The notes below the pieces were generated by a model. The model was not told the DNA's origin and did not search any database. It was given only the letters and a program-made list of their open reading frames with translations. Positions 1 to 5,048 of a DNA stretch of 5,048 bases are shown piece by piece. The position numbers and the translations under genes are program-made. This DNA is from Xanthobacteraceae bacterium (GTDB taxonomy: Bacteria; Pseudomonadota; Alphaproteobacteria; Rhizobiales; Xanthobacteraceae), in assembly GCA_030039655.1 (NCBI GenBank), contig JASHVC010000655.1, positions 1 through 5,048 on the forward strand, given 5' to 3'. Every line of letters begins with the position of its first letter. Within the stretch, counting starts at the first letter, position 1.

Positions 1-157
1 CTCCGGAGACGAAAACCAGGAGCGCGATCTTGTAGCCAAGCGAGGAGAAGTCGCGGTTCGACAGCGGCCCGATCGTGCCACCGCCTTGGCGGGCCATGAC
101 GATGAGAATCGCTATGATCAGGCCCAGAAGGAGAAGCAGCACCAAACGTTGACGCAC
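1..157 (-). CDS. Retropepsin-like membrane aspartic protease (TIGR02281-type), N-terminal part
   Basis: This gene runs off the left edge; only its first 52 codons are present. The start is a GTG at 157. A GAGGA Shine-Dalgarno lies eight bases upstream (170 to 166 on the minus strand) and overlaps the stop codon of the preceding gene, which supports this start. The product begins MRQRLVLLLLLGLIIAIL, a hydrophobic segment at about residues 5-21. A polar loop follows (ARQGGGTIGPLSNRDFSSLG), and a second hydrophobic stretch starts near residue 43 (YKIALLVFVSG). The layout of an N-terminal anchor and a second membrane segment ahead of the catalytic part fits the TIGR02281 clan AA aspartic proteases of Alphaproteobacteria, which I recall next to DUF1289 genes. 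The catalytic D-T/S-G motif would lie outside the window, so the protease call is inference from membrane layout and neighbour. The reading frame itself is well supported. Confidence 0.62.
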   Translation of the reverse strand, partial: MRQRLVLLLLLGLIIAILIVMARQGGGTIGPLSNRDFSSLGYKIALLVFVSG

Positions 158-169
158 GGGAGCGATCCT

Positions 170-382
170 CTACGCGATCCTCGGGACAATACCGGCGCCG
201 GTCATGGCCGTAAGCCGTGCCGGCAGCCGCGCCATGATCGCCGCGCGCTCATTATCGTCAAAGCCGAGCCACCCGGCGATTTCCCCGACCGAGCGCCCGC
301 AGCCCATGCACAGACCGGACGCCTGATGCAGCGCGCAGATGCGATTGCACGGCGTTGTGACGTCGCTCTCGATCGTACTCAT
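170..382 (-). CDS. DUF1289 domain protein, small four-cysteine protein
   Basis: This is a 70-residue protein carrying the DUF1289 (Fe-S-like cysteine) signature. Cysteines lie at 12, 16, 25 and 28 (PCNRIC, then CMGCGRS), followed by EIAGWL, a DDNERAAIMARLPARL helix and a short tail. The spacing C-x3-C-x8-C-x2-C suggests a bound metal ion or Fe-S cluster, but the family function is not established. I chose the ATG at 382 because the encoded MSTIES start looks family-like and because a candidate promoter just upstream has its -10 box over the alternative ATG at 412. Starting at 412 would add ten unremarkable residues (MVVATPGRGP). Neither start has a strong Shine-Dalgarno; GGGG lies shortly before 382. 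The membrane protease gene starts 12 bp downstream on the same strand, so the two are probably one transcript. Confidence 0.88.
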   Translation of the reverse strand: MSTIESDVTTPCNRICALHQASGLCMGCGRSVGEIAGWLGFDDNERAAIMARLPARLTAMTGAGIVPRIA

Positions 383-407
383 AGGGCCCCGACCCGGAGT
401 TGCGACC

Positions 408-437
408 ACCATAGGCGGGCCGAGCGAAAGCCGTCAA
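408..437 (-). promoter_or_regulatory. Candidate sigma-70 promoter for the DUF1289/protease pair
   Basis: On the minus strand TTGACG (437 to 432) is followed after 18 bp by TATGGT (413 to 408). These match the -35 and -10 consensus at 5 of 6 and 4 of 6 bases. Transcription would begin near 400, giving a leader of about 20 bases before the ATG at 382. It would place the alternative ATG at 412 upstream of the transcript. The prediction rests on consensus matching only. Confidence 0.33.
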
Positions 438-652
438 TGCGCGCCAAAATTTATTAACGGGTACCGGAAAACGCCCTATTGCCAGGGTTTGACGGGTGGT
501 TCGCTTTCGATCCTGGCATTGCCGCCGGCATTGCATAACGCGGCAAACCTGCAGAAATTCCTTGGGCGCTGGCCTTGACGCACAGACATTTTGCCTTGGC
601 ATTCCCCCATCCGCTCGCCCTTTGAGCGACCAGTGCGGCCGCGATAAGCTCA

Positions 653-664
653 CGTCTTCAGACG
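653..664. repeat. 12-bp palindrome CGTCT-TC-AGACG upstream of the GST gene
   Basis: Two perfect 5-bp arms (CGTCT and AGACG) are separated by two bases and end 17 bp before the GST start codon. In this position it could be a repressor site or a small leader hairpin. The same half-sites in the opposite order occur at 3649-3665 in the other divergent control region. A 5-bp palindrome can arise by chance, so function is inference. Confidence 0.35.
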
Positions 665-669
665 ACCTA

Positions 670-674
670 GAGGG
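670..674 (+). promoter_or_regulatory. Ribosome binding site deciding the GST start
   Basis: GAGGG lies seven bases before the ATG at 682. It fixes this start over the longer open frame that begins at 496, and agrees with the family N-terminus (MKLYEYGRAPNPRR). Confidence 0.75.
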
Positions 675-681
675 CAATCTA

Positions 682-1293
682 ATGAAGCTTTACGAGTACG
701 GCCGCGCGCCAAATCCACGGCGCGTGCGCATTTTCCTGGCTGAGAAGGGCATCAAGGTCCCAAGCGAGCAGGTCGACCTGGGGAAATTGGAGCAGCGCTC
801 GGAGGCTTATGCTGCGATTAATCCAATGCAGCGGGTGCCGGCACTGGTGCTCGACGACGGCACTGCGATTGCCGAGTCTGTTGCGATCTGCCGCTACTTC
901 GAAGGCATGCAGCCCGAGCCCGCGCTGTTCGGACGCAGCGCGGTCGAATCAGCGCTGGTCGAGATGTGGAATCGGCGCGCCGAACTGCATCTGCTCGCGC
1001 CGGTGTCGAGTGTCTTTCAGCACTTGCATCCGGCCATGAAGCAGATGGTCAATCCGCAGGTCGTGGAGTGGGGCGAAGCCAATAAACCGCGCGTGTTTGA
1101 TTTTCTGAAGTTGCTGGACCGGGAACTGAAGGATCGGCCCTACCTGGCGGGGGTCGATTTTTCGGTGGCCGACATCACGGCTCTCGTGGCCGTCGATTTC
1201 ATGCGCGTGTCCAAGATGACCGTGCCGGATGAACTCACTAATGTGCGGCGCTGGTACGATGCTGTCTCCGCCCGCCCTAGCGCCTCAGCTTAA
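682..1293 (+). CDS. Glutathione S-transferase family protein, GTT2-like
   Basis: This 203-residue cytosolic protein has the two-domain GST fold and the usual length. The thioredoxin-like N-domain covers about residues 1-76. It opens with YEYGRAPNPRRVRIFLAEKG, typical of GTT2-like GSTs. It also has the cis-proline motif RVPAL (Pro53) and the glutathione gamma-glutamyl binding pair Glu65-Ser66 in AIAESVAICRYFEG. The helical C-domain (about 85-200) contains the N-capping box SVAD (161-164) after RPYLAGVDF. The active-site region has Pro10-Asn11-Pro12 instead of an obvious Ser, Tyr or Cys, as is common in this subgroup, so the nucleophile-activating residue is unclear. The expected role is glutathione conjugation or glutathione-dependent reduction; the substrate is unknown. 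The ATG at 682 is supported by GAGGG seven bases upstream. The flavoprotein gene follows 56 bp downstream on the same strand, and a stem-loop starts at the stop codon. Confidence 0.93.
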   Translation: MKLYEYGRAPNPRRVRIFLAEKGIKVPSEQVDLGKLEQRSEAYAAINPMQRVPALVLDDGTAIAESVAICRYFEGMQPEPALFGRSAVESALVEMWNRRAELHLLAPVSSVFQHLHPAMKQMVNPQVVEWGEANKPRVFDFLKLLDRELKDRPYLAGVDFSVADITALVAVDFMRVSKMTVPDELTNVRRWYDAVSARPSASA

Positions 1294-1311
1294 CGACCGG
1301 GCGTCGGTCGT
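1293..1311 (+). repeat. Stem-loop at the GST stop codon, in the GST-oxidoreductase gap
   Basis: ACGACCG (1293-1299) and CGGTCGT (1305-1311) form a perfect 7-bp, GC-rich stem with a 5-base loop. The stem begins with the last base of the GST stop codon. The bases that follow are GACGGCAAGAGAAAAAG, with no U-run, so this is not a standard intrinsic terminator. It may protect the upstream message from 3' decay, act as a partial terminator between the two genes, or bind a protein. The stem is directly visible; the role is inference. Confidence 0.6.
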
Positions 1312-1349
1312 GACGGCAAGAGAAAAAGTTCAGCTGCGGCGTAATCCTC

Positions 1350-2642
1350 ATGCAGTCCGGCGCCGAACAATTTGACGTCGTCGTGGTCGGCGGTGGTGCG
1401 GCCGGCGTCGGCGCGGCGGTGGGCGCCGCGCGGGCAGGGGCACGAACGCTGCTCATCGAGACCGCCGGCTGTCTTGGGGGCGCCGCCACGCTCAAATCTG
1501 TGCAGACCTATTGCGGTCTCTACACAATCAGCGAAAGGCCACAGCCGGCGGTCCTCGGCGTCGCGGCGCAGGTGGTGCGAAAACTGCGGGCCATTGGTGG
1601 CGCCGCCGGACCGATGAAATTCCGCGGCGTATTCCTGGTCATCGATAGCGAAGCCGTGAAGCTTGTGTTGGATGGGGCTTGCGCTGAAGCTGGTGTGGAA
1701 GTGCTACTGCACGCACACGTCATCGGCGCCGTACGTGACGGCGGCCTTATTCGCAGTGTCACCTATCACGATCACAATGGCGGCCACGAAGTTCTCGGCA
1801 AGGCTTTCGTCGACGCTTCGGGGGAGTGCGATCTTGCGTTCTTTGCGGGGGCGTCCACGCGGTACGGCAACCATGGTTTCATCAATCTGGGCACGCTGGG
1901 CATCCGCTTCGGCGGCGTCAAGCCGGATGCGGACCTCCGGGCCGAGACGTGGACCGCCGCGATCCGCAAGGCGCGGGCGGGCAGCGCCGTCCCATTGTCG
2001 AAGGAGCGATCGCTCGTCGTGCGCGTGCCGCTCTCCAACGATGTGATCGCTTATCTTGCCAGCGAGGTTTACGATGCGCGCGACGCCAAGAGCATCAGCC
2101 GGGCCGAGAGCAGCGGCCGCCGTCAGGCCTGGGCTTATCTCGAAATCATCCGCGCTATCAAAGGATGCGAACAAGCCTATCTGGCGGTGACCGGTCCGGC
2201 ATTTGGCACCCGCGAAAGCCGCCACGTCAATTGCGTGCGACAACTCAGCGAGGCCGATGTTCGTGCCGGAGTGCGCTTCCCGGACTCGATTGCGATTGGC
2301 GCCTGGGGTATGGAGTTTCACAGCGCTGACACCATGGACAGTACGTTCGTGCTCCCGGGCCGCAATGGCGTCTACGAGATTCCTCTAGACGCTGTCACCA
2401 GCGCTGACACACCCAATTTGTTCGCCGCCGGCCGCGCCGCGGATGGCGACCAGATGGCGGGCGCTTCGCTGCGGGTCATGGGGACCGCCTTCGCCACCGG
2501 CCAAGCCTGCGGCGTGGCGGCCGCGCAATATGCGCAAACAGGCGGTGCGGACGCCGGCGAAGTTCAGAAAATATTGCGCGGGCAGGGCGCCCTGATCGAT
2601 GGCGACGATTTACCCGATCCGGTCGAGTTAGAGCGAGCTTAA
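1350..2642 (+). CDS. FAD-dependent oxidoreductase (FAD_oxidored, PF12831 type)
   Basis: This 430-residue flavoprotein is most likely cytosolic. The N-terminal Rossmann motif is clear: FDVVVVGGGAAG (dinucleotide GxGxxG at 14-19) and LLIE with Glu37 for the ribose. A GCLGGAAT loop follows (40-47). The middle holds the GTRESRHV motif (286-293), typical of this family. The C-terminal FAD-closing segment at 356-392 reads NLFAAGRAADGDQMAGAS, then LRVMGTAFATGQACGVAAA, and matches the family's usual 'NL..AGR...A...S.R.M.T...TGQAAG.AAA' pattern. Family members are uncharacterised oxidoreductases or dehydrogenases, and the substrate cannot be told here. The ATG at 1350 is the only reasonable start: the frame has a TGA at 1311 with no start codon between, and the Rossmann strand begins at residue 8. 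No Shine-Dalgarno is seen close to it. It lies 56 bp after the GST gene, probably in one operon, and ends 10 bp from the convergent pirin stop. Confidence 0.9.
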   Translation: MQSGAEQFDVVVVGGGAAGVGAAVGAARAGARTLLIETAGCLGGAATLKSVQTYCGLYTISERPQPAVLGVAAQVVRKLRAIGGAAGPMKFRGVFLVIDSEAVKLVLDGACAEAGVEVLLHAHVIGAVRDGGLIRSVTYHDHNGGHEVLGKAFVDASGECDLAFFAGASTRYGNHGFINLGTLGIRFGGVKPDADLRAETWTAAIRKARAGSAVPLSKERSLVVRVPLSNDVIAYLASEVYDARDAKSISRAESSGRRQAWAYLEIIRAIKGCEQAYLAVTGPAFGTRESRHVNCVRQLSEADVRAGVRFPDSIAIGAWGMEFHSADTMDSTFVLPGRNGVYEIPLDAVTSADTPNLFAAGRAADGDQMAGASLRVMGTAFATGQACGVAAAQYAQTGGADAGEVQKILRGQGALIDGDDLPDPVELERA

Positions 2643-2652
2643 GTGCGTAGCC

Positions 2653-3555
2653 CTATCGGATAAATGTCCCGGCGCGCAGCTCGCCGAACGCTTGCTGTAG
2701 TTCGGCCTGTGTGTTCATCACGATCGGCCCGTACCAAGCAACGGGTTCTTTGATCGGCTTACCCGACACCAGAAGGAAGCGAATACCCTGATCGCCGGCC
2801 TGCACCGTCACCTCGTCGCCGCTGTCGAACAGCACAAGTGAGCGGTTACCGGTCTGCTCGCGCACGAGGGTCTCATTGGGGCCGTCGGTCTTCTCGGTCA
2901 GCACGCCGAATGGCTGCGATGCCGCGCGGAAATTGCCCGAGCCCTCGAACACGTAGGCGAAGGCGTGCCGCTCCAGTTCCACGGGCAGTGTTTTGCGCAC
3001 GCCTGGCGGCACCCTGATGTCGAGATAGCGTGGGTCAGCGGCGGCGCCTTCGACCGGGCCGCGTTTGCCGAAGAAGTCGCCGCAGACGACGCGTACGCGC
3101 GTGCCGTCATCCTCGACGATCTCGGGAATCTCCGCGGCCTTCACGTCCTGATAGCGCGGCGCCGTCATCTTCAAGGACGAGGGGAGATTGGCCCAGAGCT
3201 GAAATCCGTGCATGCGGCCTTTAGTATCGCCCTGGGGCATTTCCTGATGAAGGATGCCGCGGCCCGCTGTCATCCATTGCACATCGCCGGCTTCAAGATT
3301 GCCGCGATTGCCCAGGCTGTCGCCGTGCTCGACGCTGCCGGCCAGCACATAGGTGATCGTCTCGATGCCGCGATGCGGATGCCAGGGAAAGCCGGCGCGA
3401 TAGTCGTCGGGCTGGTCGTTGCGGAAATCGTCGAGCAAGAGGAACGGATCGAACTCGCTGGTCTCGCCGAACCCGAACGCGCGCCGGAGCTTTACGCCGG
3501 CTCCCTCCATGGTGGGTTTGGAGACGATGATGCTTTTGACGGGGCGAATCGACAT
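2653..3555 (-). CDS. Pirin family protein (bicupin)
   Basis: This is a 300-residue, full-length pirin. The N-terminal cupin contains all four metal ligands at the expected spacing: His59 and His61 in WHPHRGIETITY, and His103 and Glu105 in TAGRGILHQEMP. These correspond to His56, His58, His101 and Glu103 of human pirin. GFQLWANLP (about 117-125) closes the first cupin, and a Pirin_C domain follows from about residue 175, with a PVAWYGPIVMNT motif near the end. Bacterial pirins bind iron or another transition metal. Some, such as E. coli YhhW, show quercetin dioxygenase activity, and others affect central metabolism by protein contact, so the role here is open. No signal peptide is seen. A weak AGG lies about nine bases upstream of the ATG. 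The gene converges on the oxidoreductase and diverges from the Bug gene. Tandem CAGATAG repeats lie just upstream of its start. Confidence 0.96.
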   Translation of the reverse strand: MSIRPVKSIIVSKPTMEGAGVKLRRAFGFGETSEFDPFLLLDDFRNDQPDDYRAGFPWHPHRGIETITYVLAGSVEHGDSLGNRGNLEAGDVQWMTAGRGILHQEMPQGDTKGRMHGFQLWANLPSSLKMTAPRYQDVKAAEIPEIVEDDGTRVRVVCGDFFGKRGPVEGAAADPRYLDIRVPPGVRKTLPVELERHAFAYVFEGSGNFRAASQPFGVLTEKTDGPNETLVREQTGNRSLVLFDSGDEVTVQAGDQGIRFLLVSGKPIKEPVAWYGPIVMNTQAELQQAFGELRAGTFIR

Positions 3556-3564
3556 GGCCGTGAC

Positions 3565-3586
3565 CTATCTGGCTTTGATCTATCTG
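3565..3586 (-). repeat. Tandem CAGATAG repeat upstream of the pirin gene
   Basis: On the minus strand CAGATAG occurs at 3586-3580 and again at 3571-3565, with an 8-base spacer and a 15-base period, 10-31 bases upstream of the pirin ATG. It may be an operator with direct half-sites, or leader sequence. I found no convincing -35/-10 pair around it. Chance recurrence of a 7-mer in 240 bp is possible. Confidence 0.35.
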
Positions 3587-3648
3587 ATGCCTGCTGCACG
3601 ACAAATGGCGTTCTTCGCGAAAGCAGCAAGAAGGCACACGATTGATAC

Positions 3649-3665
3649 CAGACGTTGAGCGTCTG
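3649..3665. repeat. Inverted repeat CAGACG-N5-CGTCTG between pirin and Bug genes
   Basis: Perfect 6-bp arms at 3649-3654 and 3660-3665 flank a 5-base centre (TTGAG). The dyad lies about 94 bp upstream of the pirin start and 127 bp upstream of the Bug start. That is a usual place for a dimeric regulator to act on one or both genes. No regulator gene is in the window, and the repeat matches no operator I can name. Confidence 0.42.
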
Positions 3666-3780
3666 AAACCTCGCGATCGCAAAAACCTGCGCGTATTCGC
3701 CTATTGGCAAGCGGGGCAGTTTTCGGTCACATGCCGCTCCTTTCCACGGGCCAAGACCCGCGAGTGCAAGGTGCCTATTA

Positions 3781-3786
3781 GGGAGG
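3781..3786 (+). promoter_or_regulatory. Strong ribosome binding site of the Bug gene
   Basis: GGGAGG lies six bases before the ATG at 3793. It is the strongest Shine-Dalgarno match in the window, in line with the high expression often seen for periplasmic binding proteins, and it fixes the start. Confidence 0.8.
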
Positions 3787-3792
3787 TCAAAA

Positions 3793-4764
3793 ATGTTGCG
3801 GATTCGCGCGCTCAGCGGCGCCATTGCCGCTACCATCCTCGTGGCCGGAGCCGTCGCGGCCAGCGCGCAGCAGTGGCCCGCCAGACCGATCCGAGTGGTC
3901 AGCCCGTTTCCAGCCGGAAGCGCCTCGGACACGACCGCTCGCGTCGTGCTCGATCAATTGTCGCAAGTGCTCGGTCAGCCCATGGTGATCGAGAGTCGCG
4001 CGGGTGCCGGCGGGACACTCGGCTTTGCCGACGTCGCCAAGGCGGACGCTGACGGCTACACCCTGGTTACGAGTTCGACGTCGCTCGCAACCGGCATGGT
4101 GCTGCACAAGAACCTGCCGTACGATCCGGTTCGCGATTTTGTTCCTGTCGCGATCTTCGGCAGCCAGCCGAACGTGCTGGTGGCGTCGCAACAGAGCGGC
4201 TTCAAGACCGTGGCCGACCTCGTTGCTGCGGCCAAGGCCAAGCCTGGCACGTTGACGTTTGCGTCCGCCGGCATCGGCGCGACATCGCATATGGCCGGCG
4301 AGCGTTTCCGTCTCGCCACCGGGATCGATGTCCGCCACATTCCGTTCCGTGAGGGCGGGCTGACCGAGGTGATGGCCGGCCGGATTGACTACTATTTCAT
4401 TCCACTGGCGGCCGCGGCCGCGGCGCTGAACAGCGGCAAACTCACGGTGCTCGCAGTGAGCACGGCGAAGCGTTCGGCGCTATTGCCGGACGCGCCGACC
4501 GTGGCGGAAGCTGGTTACCCGGCCGCCGAATCCGGCTTCTGGGTCGGACTGTCGGCGCCCGTCAAGACACCGCCGGATATCGTCAACAAATTGCACGATG
4601 CGACCGAAAAGGCGCTGCAGGATCCGGGCGTGAAAGACAGGCTGGCCAAGCTCGGCGTCGAGCCGGAACTGATGAGCGTGGATCAGTTCGGCAAGTTTTT
4701 CCGCGACGACCTTGCGGCCACGGTGCAACTCGCCAAGGACGCTCACATCGAGCCGACCGACTAA
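3793..4764 (+). CDS. Bug-family tripartite tricarboxylate transporter substrate-binding protein
   Basis: This 323-residue exported protein is of the Bug (TctC) family and of normal length. A Sec signal peptide covers residues 1-25: basic start MLRIR, hydrophobic core, and cleavage motif ASA before QQWP. The mature part begins with WPARPIRVVSPFPAGSASD, matching the family's 'YP.RPIR..VP..PGG..D' opening, with Asp46 at the conserved position. Further family landmarks are ESRAGAGGTLG (about 67-77), ADGYTL, LPYDPVRDFVPVA, FASAGIGATSHMAGE, VRHIPFREGG, LLPDAPTVAEAGYP and FWVGLSAPVKTPPDIV. Such proteins bind carboxylates, aromatic acids or other small organic solutes in the periplasm and deliver them to TctAB-type membrane subunits, or act in sensing. 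No TctA or TctB gene is adjacent, so this is an orphan receptor as seen here. A six-alanine run at about 205-210 replaces the more usual AAALP. The next gene converges on it, so it is probably transcribed alone. Confidence 0.95.
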   Translation: MLRIRALSGAIAATILVAGAVAASAQQWPARPIRVVSPFPAGSASDTTARVVLDQLSQVLGQPMVIESRAGAGGTLGFADVAKADADGYTLVTSSTSLATGMVLHKNLPYDPVRDFVPVAIFGSQPNVLVASQQSGFKTVADLVAAAKAKPGTLTFASAGIGATSHMAGERFRLATGIDVRHIPFREGGLTEVMAGRIDYYFIPLAAAAAALNSGKLTVLAVSTAKRSALLPDAPTVAEAGYPAAESGFWVGLSAPVKTPPDIVNKLHDATEKALQDPGVKDRLAKLGVEPELMSVDQFGKFFRDDLAATVQLAKDAHIEPTD

Positions 4765-4793
4765 AAGCGAGCCGTCCCGCGGCGACGAAATTC

Positions 4794-5048
4794 CTAGTCC
4801 GCTGTTGGCAATCCCGCGCGTTGCCGCAGGCCGACGACGATCGCCCGCATGCCTGCCGTAGGTGTGACTTTTCGCCCGGCCTGTTGGCGAATGCAGTCAT
4901 GCACGAATGCGAGCTTGCCGATCACCGGCGGGTTCAGCACAAATGGGTAAAGGTCGGGCACGCCCATGCTGCGATTGATCGAGTTGACCGCGAAAGTGAG
5001 CGGCAGCCAGCCTTCGATGATGCGGTCGATCTCGGCATGCAGCGGATC
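4794..5048 (-). CDS. Putative zinc-binding metallopeptidase (Peptidase_Mx), C-terminal part
   Basis: Only the last 84 residues are present; the gene enters from the right edge and stops at the TAG at 4796-4794. The visible segment includes EGWLPLTFAVNSINRSMGVP, followed by DLYPFVLNPPVIGKLAFVHD and a short basic tail ending LRQRAGLPTAD. I recognise the 'W.PLT.A.NS.NRSMG..DLYPFVL...V..KL.FVH' pattern as the C-terminus of the putative zinc-binding metallopeptidase family, which usually also has an N-terminal zinc-ribbon. The zinc ribbon and the HExxH-type catalytic site would be outside the window. The call rests on recalled family consensus. It converges on the Bug gene with 29 bp between stop codons. 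Confidence 0.82.
   Translation of the reverse strand, partial: DPLHAEIDRIIEGWLPLTFAVNSINRSMGVPDLYPFVLNPPVIGKLAFVHDCIRQQAGRKVTPTAGMRAIVVGLRQRAGLPTAD

Larger units (their letters stand above)
383..681. other. Divergent intergenic region between the DUF1289 and GST genes
   Basis: About 300 bp separate two divergently read genes. I see no credible gene in it. The GST frame stays open upstream to 496, but the extra 62 residues are unlike the family and lie ahead of a good ribosome binding site. The region holds the candidate minus-strand promoter at 408-437, an AT-rich patch at 446-456, a repeated CATTGC (517-522 and 529-534) and the palindrome at 653-664. For the plus strand, TTGACG occurs at 489-494 and 575-580 but neither has a good -10 box at the right distance. 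TTGAGC at 622-627 with GATAAG at 643-648 is another weak pairing. Confidence 0.6.
3556..3792. promoter_or_regulatory. Divergent control region between the pirin and Bug genes
   Basis: These 237 bp must hold the promoters of both divergent genes. I see the CAGATAG pair on the pirin side, a 17-bp inverted repeat in the centre (3649-3665), a TTGATA (-35-like) at 3642-3647 without a matching -10 box, and the strong GGGAGG ribosome binding site of the Bug gene. No small gene with a plausible start and ribosome binding site is visible. Confidence 0.5.

Noticed and set aside
258..677. A 139-codon minus-strand open frame upstream of and overlapping DUF1289
   Set aside because: It is out of frame with DUF1289, ends inside that gene, and its sequence is low-information Arg-rich text typical of a shadow frame.
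496..681. A 62-residue N-terminal extension of the GST
   Set aside because: The frame is open, but the extension is Cys/Arg-rich and unlike any GST. The ATG at 682 has a good ribosome binding site and yields the exact family N-terminus.
1704..2321. A 205-codon minus-strand open frame inside the flavoprotein gene
   Set aside because: It lies wholly within a clear FAD-dependent oxidoreductase frame, has no family features and has no plausible start context.
2965..3645. A 226-codon plus-strand open frame antisense to pirin
   Set aside because: It is the antisense shadow of a pirin gene with intact family motifs. It has no recognisable domain, and long antisense frames are expected at this GC content.
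3705..3720. A possible sigma-54 promoter (TTGGCAAGCGGGGCAG) upstream of the Bug gene
   Set aside because: The distance between the GG and GC elements is 8 bases, where sigma-54 needs 10.
4406..4432. GCGGCCGC-type low-complexity run within the Bug gene
   Set aside because: It encodes a short polyalanine stretch in a region that is already alanine-rich in the family. It keeps the frame and looks like an ordinary local expansion.
4765..4793. A possible bidirectional terminator between the Bug and metallopeptidase genes
   Set aside because: CGTC and GACG arms at 4770-4784 pair for only 4 bp before a mismatch, and there is no T-run on either strand, so a terminator cannot be supported.
1..5048. 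CRISPR arrays, insertion sequences, tRNA or rRNA genes
   Set aside because: I saw no regularly spaced repeats, no transposase motifs with terminal inverted repeats, and no cloverleaf or rRNA-like sequence.

Overview
This is a high-GC window with dense coding, short intergenic gaps and G/C-rich third codon positions. The gene content suggests an alphaproteobacterium of the Hyphomicrobiales, Bradyrhizobium-like or a relative. The pointers are a DUF1289 protein next to a retropepsin-like membrane aspartic protease, a Bug-family solute-binding protein, and a GTT2-like glutathione S-transferase with the N-terminal motif GRAPNPRRVRIF. This placement rests on recalled family distribution, not on a search. 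The window looks chromosomal. I see no transposase, integrase, phage gene, CRISPR array, tRNA or rRNA.

Layout. (1) Bases 1-382, minus strand: the first 52 codons of a membrane-anchored TIGR02281-type aspartic protease, preceded by a small four-cysteine DUF1289 protein. The two are closely spaced, and a candidate sigma-70 promoter lies in front. (2) Bases 383-681: a divergent intergenic region with a 12-bp palindrome close to the next gene. (3) Bases 682-2642, plus strand: a GTT2-like glutathione S-transferase and an FAD-dependent oxidoreductase of the FAD_oxidored type. They are separated by 56 bp that hold a perfect 7-bp stem-loop, and the oxidoreductase start lacks a visible Shine-Dalgarno. 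(4) Bases 2653-3555, minus strand: a full-length pirin with all four metal ligands, converging on the oxidoreductase with only 10 bp between stop codons. (5) Bases 3556-3792: a divergent control region with a tandem 7-bp repeat and a 17-bp inverted repeat. (6) Bases 3793-4764, plus strand: a Bug-type periplasmic binding protein with a signal peptide and a strong ribosome binding site. (7) Bases 4794-5048, minus strand: the last 84 residues of a protein matching the C-terminus of the putative zinc-binding metallopeptidase family (Peptidase_Mx).

How the genes may work together. The transferase and the flavoprotein are probably co-transcribed and could serve one small-molecule redox or detoxification route. 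The Bug protein could deliver a carboxylated compound, but its TctA/TctB-type membrane partners are not here. Pirin is on the opposite strand and may be independent. No substrate can be named from sequence alone. I find no convincing new system; the most distinctive signals are the intergenic stem-loop ahead of a leader-poor flavoprotein start and the small palindromes in the two divergent control regions.
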